Origin: Betaproteobacteria bacterium
GTDB taxonomy: Bacteria; Pseudomonadota; Gammaproteobacteria; Burkholderiales; Rhodocyclaceae
Assembly (NCBI GenBank): GCA_016880375.1
Contig: JAEHDO010000433.1
Span: 1 to 6,575, forward strand
Direction: 5' to 3'
Length of the DNA stretch: 6,575 nt
Part shown: positions 1-5,762 of the stretch, in pieces
Layout of the letters: each line of letters begins with the position of its first letter
Numbering within the stretch: the first letter of the stretch is position 1
Made by a program: the position numbers and the translations under genes
Notes under the pieces: model-generated
What the model was told of the DNA's origin: nothing
The model's input: only the letters and a program-made list of their open reading frames with translations
Database searches by the model: none

Positions 1-1286
1 GCAACACGGTGATCTTCGACGAGGCGCACCAGTTGCCGGAGACGGCCAGCCTGTTCTTCGGCGAGAACGTGTCGACGGCGCAACTGCTCGACCTGGCGCG
101 CGATGCGCGCATGGAGGGCCTGGCGGCAGCGAAGGATTTCGCCGAGCTGCCGGAGGGCGCGCGGGCGCTGGAGAAGGCGGCGCGCGACTTGCGCCTGGCC
201 ATCCCCGGCGAGAATGCGCGATTTTCCCTGGCGCAGCTGGCGCCGGCTTTCCACGAGGCGCTGGAGAAGGCCGCCGACGAACTGGCGCATTTCGGCAAGC
301 TGCTGGAATCGCAGGCGGAGCGCTCGGAAGGGCTGGAGCATTGCTGGCGCCGCGCGCAGGAACTGGCGCTGACCCTGAAGCGCTGGCGCGATGTTGGCGA
401 GCCGGGCCTGGTGCGCTGGGTCGAGGTGTTCAGCCAGGCGCTGTCGCTCAACGCCACGCCGCTGATCATCGCCGACATTTTCAGAAAGCAGATGGAAGGG
501 CATCCCCGTGCCTGGATATTCACTTCCGCCACGCTGGCGGTGGAGAGCGACTTCTCCCACTACTGCAGCGAACTGGGACTGGAGGGCGCCGACACCGGCT
601 GCTGGGGCAGCCCCTTCGATTATCCGAACCAGGCGCTGCTCTACGCGCCGCAGGGCCTGCCCGACCCGAACAGCCGCGAGTACAACGAGGCGGTGGTCGA
701 GGCGGCCTGGCCGCTGATCCACGCCAGCCGCGGCCGCGCCTTCATGCTGTGCACCTCGCTGCGCGCCATGCGGCGCATCCACGAGCTGCTCAAGGCGCAC
801 TTCGAGGCGGAGGGCTTCGACCATCCGCTGCTGCTGCAGGGCGAGGGCTCCAAGTCCGAACTGCTGGCGCGCTTTCGTCGCCTGGGCAACGCCGTGCTGG
901 TGGCCAGCCAGAGCTTCTGGGAGGGCGTGGACGTGCGCGGCGAGGCGCTGCAGCTGGTGATCATCGACAAGCTGCCCTTCGCGCCGCCCGACGACCCGGT
1001 GCTGGCGGCGCGCATCGAGCACATGAAGAAGGAGGGCCGCAACGCCTTCATGGAATACCAGCTGCCGCGCGCGGTGATCAGCGTCAAGCAGGGTGCCGGG
1101 CGGTTGATCCGCGACGAGACCGACCGCGGCGTGCTGATGCTCTGCGATCCGCGGCTCATCACGAAACCCTACGGCAAGCGCGTCTGGCGCTCGCTGCCCC
1201 CCATGCGGCGCACGCGCGAAGAGGATGAGGCGCTGGCCTTCTTCGACGAGACCATCCGCGAAACCGAGGAAATCGATGCCCACTGA
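1..1286 (+). CDS. yoaA: YoaA/DinG-family ATP-dependent DNA helicase (5' partial)
   Basis: This is the C-terminal 427 codons of a superfamily 2 (XPD/DinG-like) helicase; the reading frame is open from base 3, so the gene starts outside the window. Visible motifs, numbered from base 3, are the DEAH box (residues 6-9, in IFDEAHQLPE), motif III FTSATL (about 173-178), FMLCTS (motif IV), SFWEGVDVRG (motif V, from 304) and QGAGRLIR (motif VI, from 363), followed by LPPM near the C-terminus. The phrases IFDEAHQLP, FMLCTS, LLQGE-SK, SFWEGVDVRG and LVIIDKLPF match E. coli YoaA, as I remember it, better than DinG. YoaA is about 636 residues, so roughly 200 are missing here, including Walker A and the cysteines of the Fe-S cluster domain, which cannot be checked. 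Family role: unwinding damaged or stalled replication intermediates; YoaA binds the HolC clamp-loader subunit. The stop codon overlaps the next gene, implying co-transcription. Confidence 0.93.
   Translation, partial: NTVIFDEAHQLPETASLFFGENVSTAQLLDLARDARMEGLAAAKDFAELPEGARALEKAARDLRLAIPGENARFSLAQLAPAFHEALEKAADELAHFGKLLESQAERSEGLEHCWRRAQELALTLKRWRDVGEPGLVRWVEVFSQALSLNATPLIIADIFRKQMEGHPRAWIFTSATLAVESDFSHYCSELGLEGADTGCWGSPFDYPNQALLYAPQGLPDPNSREYNEAVVEAAWPLIHASRGRAFMLCTSLRAMRRIHELLKAHFEAEGFDHPLLLQGEGSKSELLARFRRLGNAVLVASQSFWEGVDVRGEALQLVIIDKLPFAPPDDPVLAARIEHMKKEGRNAFMEYQLPRAVISVKQGAGRLIRDETDRGVLMLCDPRLITKPYGKRVWRSLPPMRRTREEDEALAFFDETIRETEEIDAH
1266..1275 (+). promoter_or_regulatory. Ribosome binding site for the ATP-grasp gene
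   Basis: GAGGA (1266-1270) lies 5 nt before ATG 1276, inside the end of the helicase gene. It favours this start over in-frame upstream ones such as 1225, which would need a much longer overlap with the helicase and has no comparable site. Confidence 0.6.
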
Positions 1287-2568
1287 ATGCAGCCGCCTGG
1301 CGGAAACCCTCAACCGCGACTGCCAGTGCGTCAGCGTGGACCGCGACAGGCTGCGCCGCGCGCTGGCGCAGGGCGAGGCGGGCGCCGACATGGTGCGCCT
1401 GATCGAGGAGGAGCGGCCGCACCTCTTTGCCGAGACGACGGTGTTCCTCGGCCAGGCCTGCGTCGAGCGCATGGCGGAGGTGGTCGCCGCGGTGGAGCGC
1501 GTGGCGGCGCGGCCGGCGTGGGCGGAGCGCGTGCTGGCCTGGGCGCCCGGGGCGGCACGGCACGAGACCGGCGCGGCCGGCGTCTTCATGGGCTACGACT
1601 TCCACCTCGGGCAGTCCGGCCCGCAACTCATCGAGATCAACACCAACGCCGGCGGCGGGCTGCTGAATGCCGCCCTGGCCCAGGCGCAGTTCGCCTGCTG
1701 CGAGGAGGTGGCCGCGATCCTGCCGGGGGTCCACCCGGCGCCGACGCTGGAGCAGGATTTCTTCGACATCTTCCGCGAGGAATGGCGCGCCGAACGCGGC
1801 GCGGCGCCGCTCGTGCGCATCGCCATCGTGGACGAGAAGCCGCCGTCGCAGTTCCTCTACCCGGAGTTCCTCCTGTTCCGCAAGCTCTTCGAGCGTCACG
1901 GCCTGGAAGCGGTGGTGTGCGATCCGGAGGAACTGCGTTTCGAAGGCGGCGCACTGCGGCACGGCGAGGCGCGCGTCGATCTGGTCTACAATCGCCTGAC
2001 GGATTTCGGACTGGAGTCGCCGGGCAATGCCGCGCTGTGCCAGGCCTGGCTGGCCGGGGCGGTGGTGCTGACGCCGCATCCGCGCGCCCATGCCCTGTTC
2101 GCCGACAAGCGCAACCTGGCGCTGCTGACCGACGCGGCGGCGCTGATCGAACTGGGCGTGGATGACGCCACGCGCGCCACGCTCCTCGGCGGCATCCCGC
2201 GCACGCGCCGGGTGCGGCGCGAGGATGCCGGGGACCTGTGGGCGAGCCGCAAGCAGGTCTTCTTCAAGCCGGCGGCGGGCTATGGCAGCAAGGCGGCCTA
2301 CCGCGGCGACAAGCTGACGAAGCGCGTCTTCGAGGAGATCCTCGAGGGCGACTACGTCGTGCAGGACCTGGTGCCGCCCTCGGCGCGCCGCATCGGCACG
2401 GAGGCGGACCCGGTCGAGCTGAAGATCGACCTGCGCAACTACGCCTACCGCGGCCGCGTGCAGCTGGTGACGGCGCGGCTCTATCAGGGGCAGACGACGA
2501 ATTTCCGCACGCCCGGCGGCGGCTTCGCGCCGGTGCTGACGGTGCCGAGCATGTCAGGAGCAGAATGA
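1276..2568 (+). CDS. Uncharacterised protein with circularly permuted ATP-grasp hallmarks
   Basis: This 430-residue protein is of unknown function. I see GYDFHL at 106-111 followed by LIEINTNAGGG (E120, N122, N124), which resembles the Mg-binding E-x-N segment that sits N-terminally in permuted ATP-grasp proteins such as glutathionylspermidine synthase and the DUF407 group. VDLVYNRLTDF follows (about 234-244), then FFKPAAGYGSK (K331, G335-K339), a likely nucleotide-binding lysine and glycine-rich loop, then KIDLRNYAYRG (from 383) and NFRTPGGGFAPV near the C-terminus. This order matches the permuted arrangement, so an ATP-dependent ligase forming an amide or peptide bond is a reasonable inference; the substrate is unknown. 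The N-terminus carries C5 and a C16-Q-C18 pair. There is no signal peptide or membrane segment, so it is probably cytoplasmic. It overlaps the helicase by 11 nt and mobB by 4 nt (ATGA), so it should be co-translated with both. Confidence 0.85.
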   Translation: MPTECSRLAETLNRDCQCVSVDRDRLRRALAQGEAGADMVRLIEEERPHLFAETTVFLGQACVERMAEVVAAVERVAARPAWAERVLAWAPGAARHETGAAGVFMGYDFHLGQSGPQLIEINTNAGGGLLNAALAQAQFACCEEVAAILPGVHPAPTLEQDFFDIFREEWRAERGAAPLVRIAIVDEKPPSQFLYPEFLLFRKLFERHGLEAVVCDPEELRFEGGALRHGEARVDLVYNRLTDFGLESPGNAALCQAWLAGAVVLTPHPRAHALFADKRNLALLTDAAALIELGVDDATRATLLGGIPRTRRVRREDAGDLWASRKQVFFKPAAGYGSKAAYRGDKLTKRVFEEILEGDYVVQDLVPPSARRIGTEADPVELKIDLRNYAYRGRVQLVTARLYQGQTTNFRTPGGGFAPVLTVPSMSGAE

Positions 2569-3113
2569 AAACATTCGGATTCGCCGGCTATTCCGGCTCG
2601 GGCAAGACAACGCTGATCGAGCAGCTCATCCCGCGCTTCGTCGCGCAGGGGCTGAAGGTTTCGCTCATCAAGCATGCCCACCACGGCTTCGACATCGACC
2701 GCCCGGGCAAGGACTCCTGGCGCCACCGCGAGGCCGGCTGCTCCGAGGTGCTGCTGACGTCCGACCAGCGCTGGGTGCTGATGCACGAGCTGCACGGCGA
2801 GACGGAACCGACGCTGGAGGAGCAGATCACGCTGCTGTCGCCCTGCGACCTGGCGCTGGTCGAGGGCTACAAGACCAACGACCTGATCCCGAAGCTGGAG
2901 GTGTATCGGCCGGCGCACGGCAAGCCGCCGATCCACCCCGAGCACCCGAACATCGTCGCCGTGGCGAGTGATGCGAAGGTCGAGACTTCGGTGCCGGTGC
3001 TGGACATAAACGATCCCGATGCCATCGCCGAATTCATCATGGACTATCTGGCGCTGGAGCGTCGCCCCCGTGGAAGCGGCGACCCGGCTGGATTCCCGCC
3101 TCCGCGGGCATGA
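2565..3113 (+). CDS. mobB: Molybdopterin-guanine dinucleotide biosynthesis adapter protein MobB
   Basis: MobB is a GTP-binding accessory protein of bis-MGD formation, thought to assist MobA, which attaches GMP to molybdopterin in the cytoplasm. The 182-residue product begins with a P-loop, GYSGSGKT (residues 8-15), then the MobB signature KHAHHGFDIDRPGKDS (36-51), a Walker-B-like LALVEGYK (96-103) and the closing DINDPDAIAEFIMDYL segment. E. coli MobB is about 175 residues. The start is ATG 2565, with AGGAG at 2556-2560 and an ATGA overlap with the previous stop. From about residue 166 the tail (RRPRGSGDPAGFPPPRA) is not MobB-like: it is the translation of a REP-like palindromic repeat. mobA is not in the window, so the partner must be encoded elsewhere. 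Identification is secure; the native length of the C-terminus is the uncertain part. Confidence 0.95.
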   Translation: MKTFGFAGYSGSGKTTLIEQLIPRFVAQGLKVSLIKHAHHGFDIDRPGKDSWRHREAGCSEVLLTSDQRWVLMHELHGETEPTLEEQITLLSPCDLALVEGYKTNDLIPKLEVYRPAHGKPPIHPEHPNIVAVASDAKVETSVPVLDINDPDAIAEFIMDYLALERRPRGSGDPAGFPPPRA

Positions 3114-3116
3114 CGG
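3059..3116 (+). repeat. REP-like palindromic repeat inside the mobB/moeA junction
   Basis: Two inverted repeats lie side by side: GTCGCC (3061-3066) with GGCGAC (3078-3083), and ATTCCCGC (3092-3099) with GCGGGCAT (3104-3111, one mismatch) around a CTCC loop. Read in another frame the element gives LDSRLRGHDG, the familiar translation of a dispersed repeat ending CGCGGGAATGACG found in many proteobacterial genomes; this familiarity is from memory and copies were not searched. It encodes the mobB tail and stop codon and contains ATG 3110, the first possible moeA start. Confidence 0.65.
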
Positions 3117-4327
3117 ACATGAGCCTGCTCTCTTACGACGAAGCCCTCGCAAAACTCCTCGCCGCCGCCCGTCCGGTGGCGGAGATCGAGGACGTCGACA
3201 CCGTGGCCGCCGCCGGCCGCACGCTGGCGCGCGCGCAGGCGAGCGGCAGCGTCGTGCCGCCGCTCGACAACTCGGCGATGGATGGCTACGCCGTGCGCGT
3301 CGCCGACATCGCCGCCGCGGGCACGCGCCTGACGGTGACGCAGCGCATTCCCGCCGGCAGCGTCGGCACACCGCTCGCCGCCGGCACGGCGGCGCGCATC
3401 TTCACCGGCGCGCCGGTGCCGGAGGGCGCCGACGCGGTGGTGATGCAGGAGCTGTGCGAGCATGCCGGCGAGGGCGTCGTGCAGGTTAACCACATCCCCC
3501 GCGCCGGCGAGAACATCCGCCGCGCCGGCGAGGACATCCGCAGCGGCGCCGAAATCCTCGCTTCAGGCACCCGCCTCGCGCCGCAGGACATCGGCCTGGC
3601 CGCCTCGGTGGGGCTGGCGACGCTGCCGGTGTTCCGGCGGCTGCGCGTGGCGGTGTTCTTCACCGGCGACGAGCTCTCGATGCCGGGCGAGGCGCTCAAG
3701 CCGGGCGGCATCTACAACTCGAACCGCTACACCCTGCGCGGGCTGCTGGCCGCGCTCGGCTGCGAGGTGCGCGACCTCGGCATCGTGCCGGACAGCCTGG
3801 AGGCGACGCGCGCCGCCCTGCGCGAGGCGGCGGCCGACAGCGACGTCATCATCACCAGCGGCGGCGTCTCGGTCGGCGAGGAAGACCACGTCAAGGCGGC
3901 GGTGCAGGCGGAGGGCATGCTCGACTTGTGGAAAATCGCCATCAAGCCGGGCAAGCCCTTGGCTTTCGGAAAAGTCAGTCGCCGTGATACGGCATTCATC
4001 GGCCTGCCGGGCAACCCGGTGTCGACCTTCGTCACCTTCCTCATGCTGGTGCGGCCCTTCCTGCTGGCCTGCCAGGGCGCGCGCGTGACGGCGCCGCGAG
4101 GGCTGATGATGCGCGCCGACTTCGACTGGCCGAAGCCCGACCGGCGGCGCGAGTTCCTGCGCGTGCGCATCAACGACGAGGGCGGCCTCGAGCTCTTTGC
4201 CAACCAGAGCTCGGGCGTGCTGACGTCCTGCGCCTGGGCCGACGGCCTGGTGGACAATCCGCCGGCGCAGGCGGTGGCGCGCGGCGAGCTGGTGCGCTTC
4301 ATCCCGTTTTCCGAGTTGCTATACTGA
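3110..4327 (+). CDS. moeA: Molybdopterin molybdenumtransferase MoeA
   Basis: MoeA inserts molybdate into adenylated molybdopterin to give the active Mo cofactor. The 405-residue length fits the family (E. coli about 411). Motifs seen: PPLDNSAMDGYAVR (50-63, with the conserved Asp at 58), IFTGAPVPEGADAVVMQE (97-114), GENIRRAGEDIRSG (133-146), TSGGVSVGEEDHVK (249-262), KPGKPLAFGK (from 279) and GLPGNPVST (from 298), followed by the C-terminal domain IV. Two starts are possible: ATG 3110, which overlaps the mobB stop as ATGA, and ATG 3119 (MSLLSYDEAL), nine bases downstream. Neither has a good Shine-Dalgarno, because the upstream DNA is a REP-like repeat, so translation is probably coupled to mobB. 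3119 would give the more family-like N-terminus; I list 3110 because of the overlap. Confidence 0.95.
   Translation: MTDMSLLSYDEALAKLLAAARPVAEIEDVDTVAAAGRTLARAQASGSVVPPLDNSAMDGYAVRVADIAAAGTRLTVTQRIPAGSVGTPLAAGTAARIFTGAPVPEGADAVVMQELCEHAGEGVVQVNHIPRAGENIRRAGEDIRSGAEILASGTRLAPQDIGLAASVGLATLPVFRRLRVAVFFTGDELSMPGEALKPGGIYNSNRYTLRGLLAALGCEVRDLGIVPDSLEATRAALREAAADSDVIITSGGVSVGEEDHVKAAVQAEGMLDLWKIAIKPGKPLAFGKVSRRDTAFIGLPGNPVSTFVTFLMLVRPFLLACQGARVTAPRGLMMRADFDWPKPDRRREFLRVRINDEGGLELFANQSSGVLTSCAWADGLVDNPPAQAVARGELVRFIPFSELLY
4317..4325 (+). promoter_or_regulatory. Candidate extended -10 promoter ahead of moaD
   Basis: TGCTATACT fits an extended -10 element (TG-N-TATAAT, one mismatch) and covers the last codons and first stop base of moeA, in otherwise GC-rich DNA. 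The -35 is poor: TTCATC at 4298-4303 matches TTGACA at three of six positions with 16-nt spacing. The predicted transcription start, about 4331-4333, coincides with the moaD ATG at 4332. Chance occurrence is quite possible. Confidence 0.3.
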
Positions 4328-4331
4328 TTTC

Positions 4332-4586
4332 ATGAGCGTGCACATCCTCTATTTCGCCGGGCTGCGCGAGGCGCTCGGGCAGACCTCCGAACGGCTTGCC
4401 CTGCCGGGCCATGTCGGCAGCGTCGGCGAGCTGCATGCCCATCTCGTCGCCCGCGGCGGTGCCTGGCAGGCGCTGCTGACGACGAAGAACCTGCGCGTGG
4501 CGGTGAACCAGCAGATGGCGGCGATGCGCACGCCGGTGGCGGATGGCGACGAGGTGGCCTTCTTTCCGCCCGTCACCGGCGGCTAG
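4332..4586 (+). CDS. moaD: Molybdopterin synthase small (sulfur carrier) subunit MoaD
   Basis: MoaD is the ubiquitin-fold sulfur carrier of molybdopterin synthase. Its C-terminal glycine is adenylated by a MoeB-type enzyme and converted to a thiocarboxylate, which MoaE uses to build the dithiolene. The product has 84 residues, the usual size. It opens with the beta-strand pattern VHILYFAGLREALG and ends with DGDEVAFFPPVTGG, so the essential terminal Gly-Gly (83-84) is intact. The start ATG lies 4 nt after the moeA stop with no convincing Shine-Dalgarno, suggesting coupling to moeA or a leaderless start from the TGCTATACT element. No MoeB gene is in the window. Confidence in family is very high. 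Confidence 0.95.
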   Translation: MSVHILYFAGLREALGQTSERLALPGHVGSVGELHAHLVARGGAWQALLTTKNLRVAVNQQMAAMRTPVADGDEVAFFPPVTGG

Positions 4587-4588
4587 AC

Positions 4589-4705
4589 ATGACGACCTAT
4601 CCCCTAGCCCCTGTCCCGAGGAAAGGGGTAACGCTGGGTCAGCCGCTTCGCGGCTTCCAAACTGCTGACTTCAGGCCTCCTTGGGACGGCCCGGCGGAGG
4701 CCTGA
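4589..4705 (+). CDS. Possible 38-residue small ORF linking moaD and moaE
   Basis: The moaD-moaE gap is open from ATG 4589 (2 nt after the moaD stop) to TGA 4703-4705, which overlaps the moaE start as TGATG. A weak GGCGG at 4578-4582 could act as Shine-Dalgarno. The predicted peptide begins MTTYPLAPVP, ends RPPWDGPAEA, is proline-rich and resembles no family I know. It could be a leader whose translation opens the hairpin over the moaE ribosome site. Thirty-eight open codons in GC-rich DNA is not itself significant, and the palindromic sequence could equally be a non-coding repeat. It is listed as a candidate only. Confidence 0.25.
   Translation: MTTYPLAPVPRKGVTLGQPLRGFQTADFRPPWDGPAEA
4608..4705 (+). 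promoter_or_regulatory. Three consecutive stem-loops, the last covering the moaE ribosome binding site
   Basis: Stem-loop 1: CCCCTGTCC (4608-4616) pairs with GGAAAGGGG (4620-4628), one mismatch, loop CGA. Stem-loop 2: AGCCGC (4641-4646) pairs with GCGGCT (4650-4655), loop TTC; a competing pairing is GTCAGC (4638-4643) with GCTGAC (4664-4669). Stem-loop 3: TCAGGCCTCC (4671-4680) pairs perfectly with GGAGGCCTGA (4696-4705), with an inner GGG/CCC helix (4683-4685 / 4690-4692). The 3' arm contains the moaE Shine-Dalgarno GGAGG (4696-4700) and the A of its ATG, so folding should reduce moaE initiation. No T-tract follows any stem, which argues against simple terminators. A cis-regulatory RNA or a REP-type repeat would both fit; I could not match it to the known Moco riboswitch by eye. 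Confidence 0.55.
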
Positions 4706-5157
4706 TGAAGATCAGCGTCCAGTCAGAAGACTTCGACCTCGGCGCCGAGTGCGCCGCGATCTCGCGCGGTCGCAAGGACATCGGCGCCGTGGCGAGCTTC
4801 GTCGGCCTGGTGCGCGACGCCAACGATGGCGCCGGCGTGGCGCGCATGACCCTGGAGCACTATGCCGGCATGACCGAGAAGTCGCTCGCGGAAATCGTCG
4901 AGGAGGCGCGCGGCCGCTGGGAGGTCATGGATGCCACGGTGATCCATCGCGTCGGCGAACTGCAGCCCGGCGACAACATCGTGCTGGTGGTGGTGGCGAG
5001 CGCGCATCGCGGCGACGCCTTCGCCGCCTGCGAGTTCATCATGGATTTTCTCAAGACCCGTGCGCCGTTCTGGAAGAAGGAGGAAACGCCGGAGGGCGGG
5101 CGCTGGGTCGATGCGCGCGAGTCGGACGACCGCGCGGCGGAGAAGTGGAAGGAGTGA
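4705..5157 (+). CDS. moaE: Molybdopterin synthase catalytic subunit MoaE
   Basis: MoaE is the large subunit of molybdopterin synthase. It binds precursor Z (cPMP) and takes two sulfurs from MoaD thiocarboxylate. The 150 residues equal the E. coli length. Motifs seen: GAVASFVGLVRD near residues 28-39, LEHYAGM, the HRVGEL and AHRGDAF segments, and the active-site stretch LKTRAPFWKKE, in which K117 and K124 correspond by spacing to the catalytic Lys119 and Lys126 of E. coli; RWVDARESD follows. The start is ATG 4705, with GGAGG 4 nt upstream; an in-frame TTG at 4681 would add eight residues foreign to the family. The ribosome site is locked in a perfect 10-bp inverted repeat, so expression may be controlled separately from moaD. 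This is the last gene of the operon; its stop codon lies within a strong stem-loop. Confidence 0.96.
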   Translation: MKISVQSEDFDLGAECAAISRGRKDIGAVASFVGLVRDANDGAGVARMTLEHYAGMTEKSLAEIVEEARGRWEVMDATVIHRVGELQPGDNIVLVVVASAHRGDAFAACEFIMDFLKTRAPFWKKEETPEGGRWVDARESDDRAAEKWKE

Positions 5158-5184
5158 AGGGCAGGCAGCCTGCCCTTCGCTCCT
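5150..5184. terminator. Shared stem-loop between convergent moaE and phasin genes
   Basis: AGGAGTGAAGGGCAGG (5150-5165) pairs with CCTGCCCTTCGCTCCT (5169-5184) around a 3-nt CAG loop: 16 pairs, 15 Watson-Crick and one T-G. It includes the moaE stop (5155-5157) and lies 6 nt beyond the phasin stop codon. There is no clean T-tract on either strand, although the minus-strand continuation is pyrimidine-rich. It probably acts as a bidirectional terminator or 3'-end stabiliser; the convergent layout supports this. Confidence 0.65.
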
Positions 5185-5190
5185 GACGGA

Positions 5191-5703
5191 TTACTCTACC
5201 TTCACGCTCTTGCCCTTGCCGGTCCCGGGCATGTTGAAGGCGGCAGCGGAGGCCTTGGCGATCTGGTCGAAGGCGTCCTTGGCGTTGCCGAAAGCCTTCT
5301 GCATGGTTGCGAAGGCATCCTGGCCGCCGCCGGGAAGGCCGCTCACCGACATCATCTTCTTGAAGTTCTCCATCATTTCCTGGCTGGTGCCGGCCATCTG
5401 CTGCCCCAGCATGCGATTGAATTCGGCCTGGGCCCCGGCCGTCAGGTCGGCCATCTGGCGCATGGCCTCCATCATCCTGGTGGAGGTCTCCTGGGCAAAC
5501 TGGGTGCGCAGGGCCAGCGCGCTCTGCGGGTCCTTGGCTTCCGTCAGCGACCGGGCGTTCTTCACGCTTTCCTCGAAGAGCGCGCGCGCCGTCTCCACCT
5601 GAAGCTCCATGATGCGCTTGGAGTTTTCCAGCGACATCTGCGTCAGCTTCATGGCGGCATCGATGTTCTTCCGGTGCATCTCTGCGAACTGGTCGTTGCT
5701 CAT
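5191..5703 (-). CDS. Phasin family protein (PHA granule-associated)
   Basis: This is a 170-residue protein of the betaproteobacterial phasin type (Phasin_2 family), small amphipathic helical proteins that coat polyhydroxyalkanoate granules and limit their size. The sequence is nearly all predicted helix with heptad-like spacing and no signal peptide. Residues about 5-105 carry the family pattern: FAEMHRKNIDAAMKLTQ, then ENSKRIMELQVETARALFEE, KDPQSALALRTQFAQE and AGAQAEFNRMLGQQM. A Gly-rich hinge (SGLPGGGQDA, 121-130), a second helix and a basic tail GKGKSVKVE follow. ATG 5703 is chosen because AGGAGG lies 5 nt upstream; an in-frame ATG at 5727 would add eight residues and has no such site. 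The gene converges on moaE and diverges from clpB, so it is its own transcription unit. It suggests a PHA-storing host. Which phaP paralogue it is cannot be told. Confidence 0.9.
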   Translation of the reverse strand: MSNDQFAEMHRKNIDAAMKLTQMSLENSKRIMELQVETARALFEESVKNARSLTEAKDPQSALALRTQFAQETSTRMMEAMRQMADLTAGAQAEFNRMLGQQMAGTSQEMMENFKKMMSVSGLPGGGQDAFATMQKAFGNAKDAFDQIAKASAAAFNMPGTGKGKSVKVE

Positions 5704-5733
5704 TTCTCCCTCCTGGATAAATATCAAAAACCT
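5704..5733 (-). promoter_or_regulatory. Phasin ribosome binding site and A+T-rich upstream stretch
   Basis: On the minus strand AGGAGG (5709-5714) precedes ATG 5703 by 5 nt, a strong site that fixes the start. Just upstream is TTTTTGATATTTATCC (5715-5730), the most A+T-rich stretch here. TATTTA could be a -10 element, but I find no matching -35 and no clear regulator palindrome, so the promoter is only suggested. Confidence 0.5.
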
Positions 5734-5762
5734 ACCGGGTGATGATGCGCCGATTGCGGCCG

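Noticed and set aside
1225..1275. Upstream in-frame start for the ATP-grasp gene at 1225
   Set aside because: It would lengthen the helicase overlap to 62 nt and lacks a Shine-Dalgarno, whereas ATG 1276 has GAGGA at 5-nt spacing.
1159..2091. A 310-codon open frame on the minus strand opposite the ATP-grasp gene
   Set aside because: Its product is Arg/Ala/His-rich low-complexity sequence typical of antisense frames in GC-rich DNA, while the plus strand shows coherent ATP-grasp motifs.
2484..3371. A 295-codon minus-strand open frame opposite mobB and moeA
   Set aside because: It is Arg-rich, matches no family and lies opposite two well-recognised genes; it is a compositional shadow.
3500..3541. 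Tandem pair of 21-bp units in moeA, identical at 20 of 21 positions
   Set aside because: It encodes the conserved MoeA motif G-x-N-I-R-x-x-G-E-D-I; the similarity follows from repeated amino acids and codon bias, not from a recent duplication.
4641..4655. AGCCGC-TTC-GCGGCT as an intrinsic terminator after moaD
   Set aside because: The stem is only 6 bp and no T-tract follows; moaE needs read-through.
4587..4704. A Moco riboswitch ahead of moaE
   Set aside because: The location is suggestive and the RNA is structured, but I could not line up the known Moco motif core by eye, so it is reported only as an unclassified structure.
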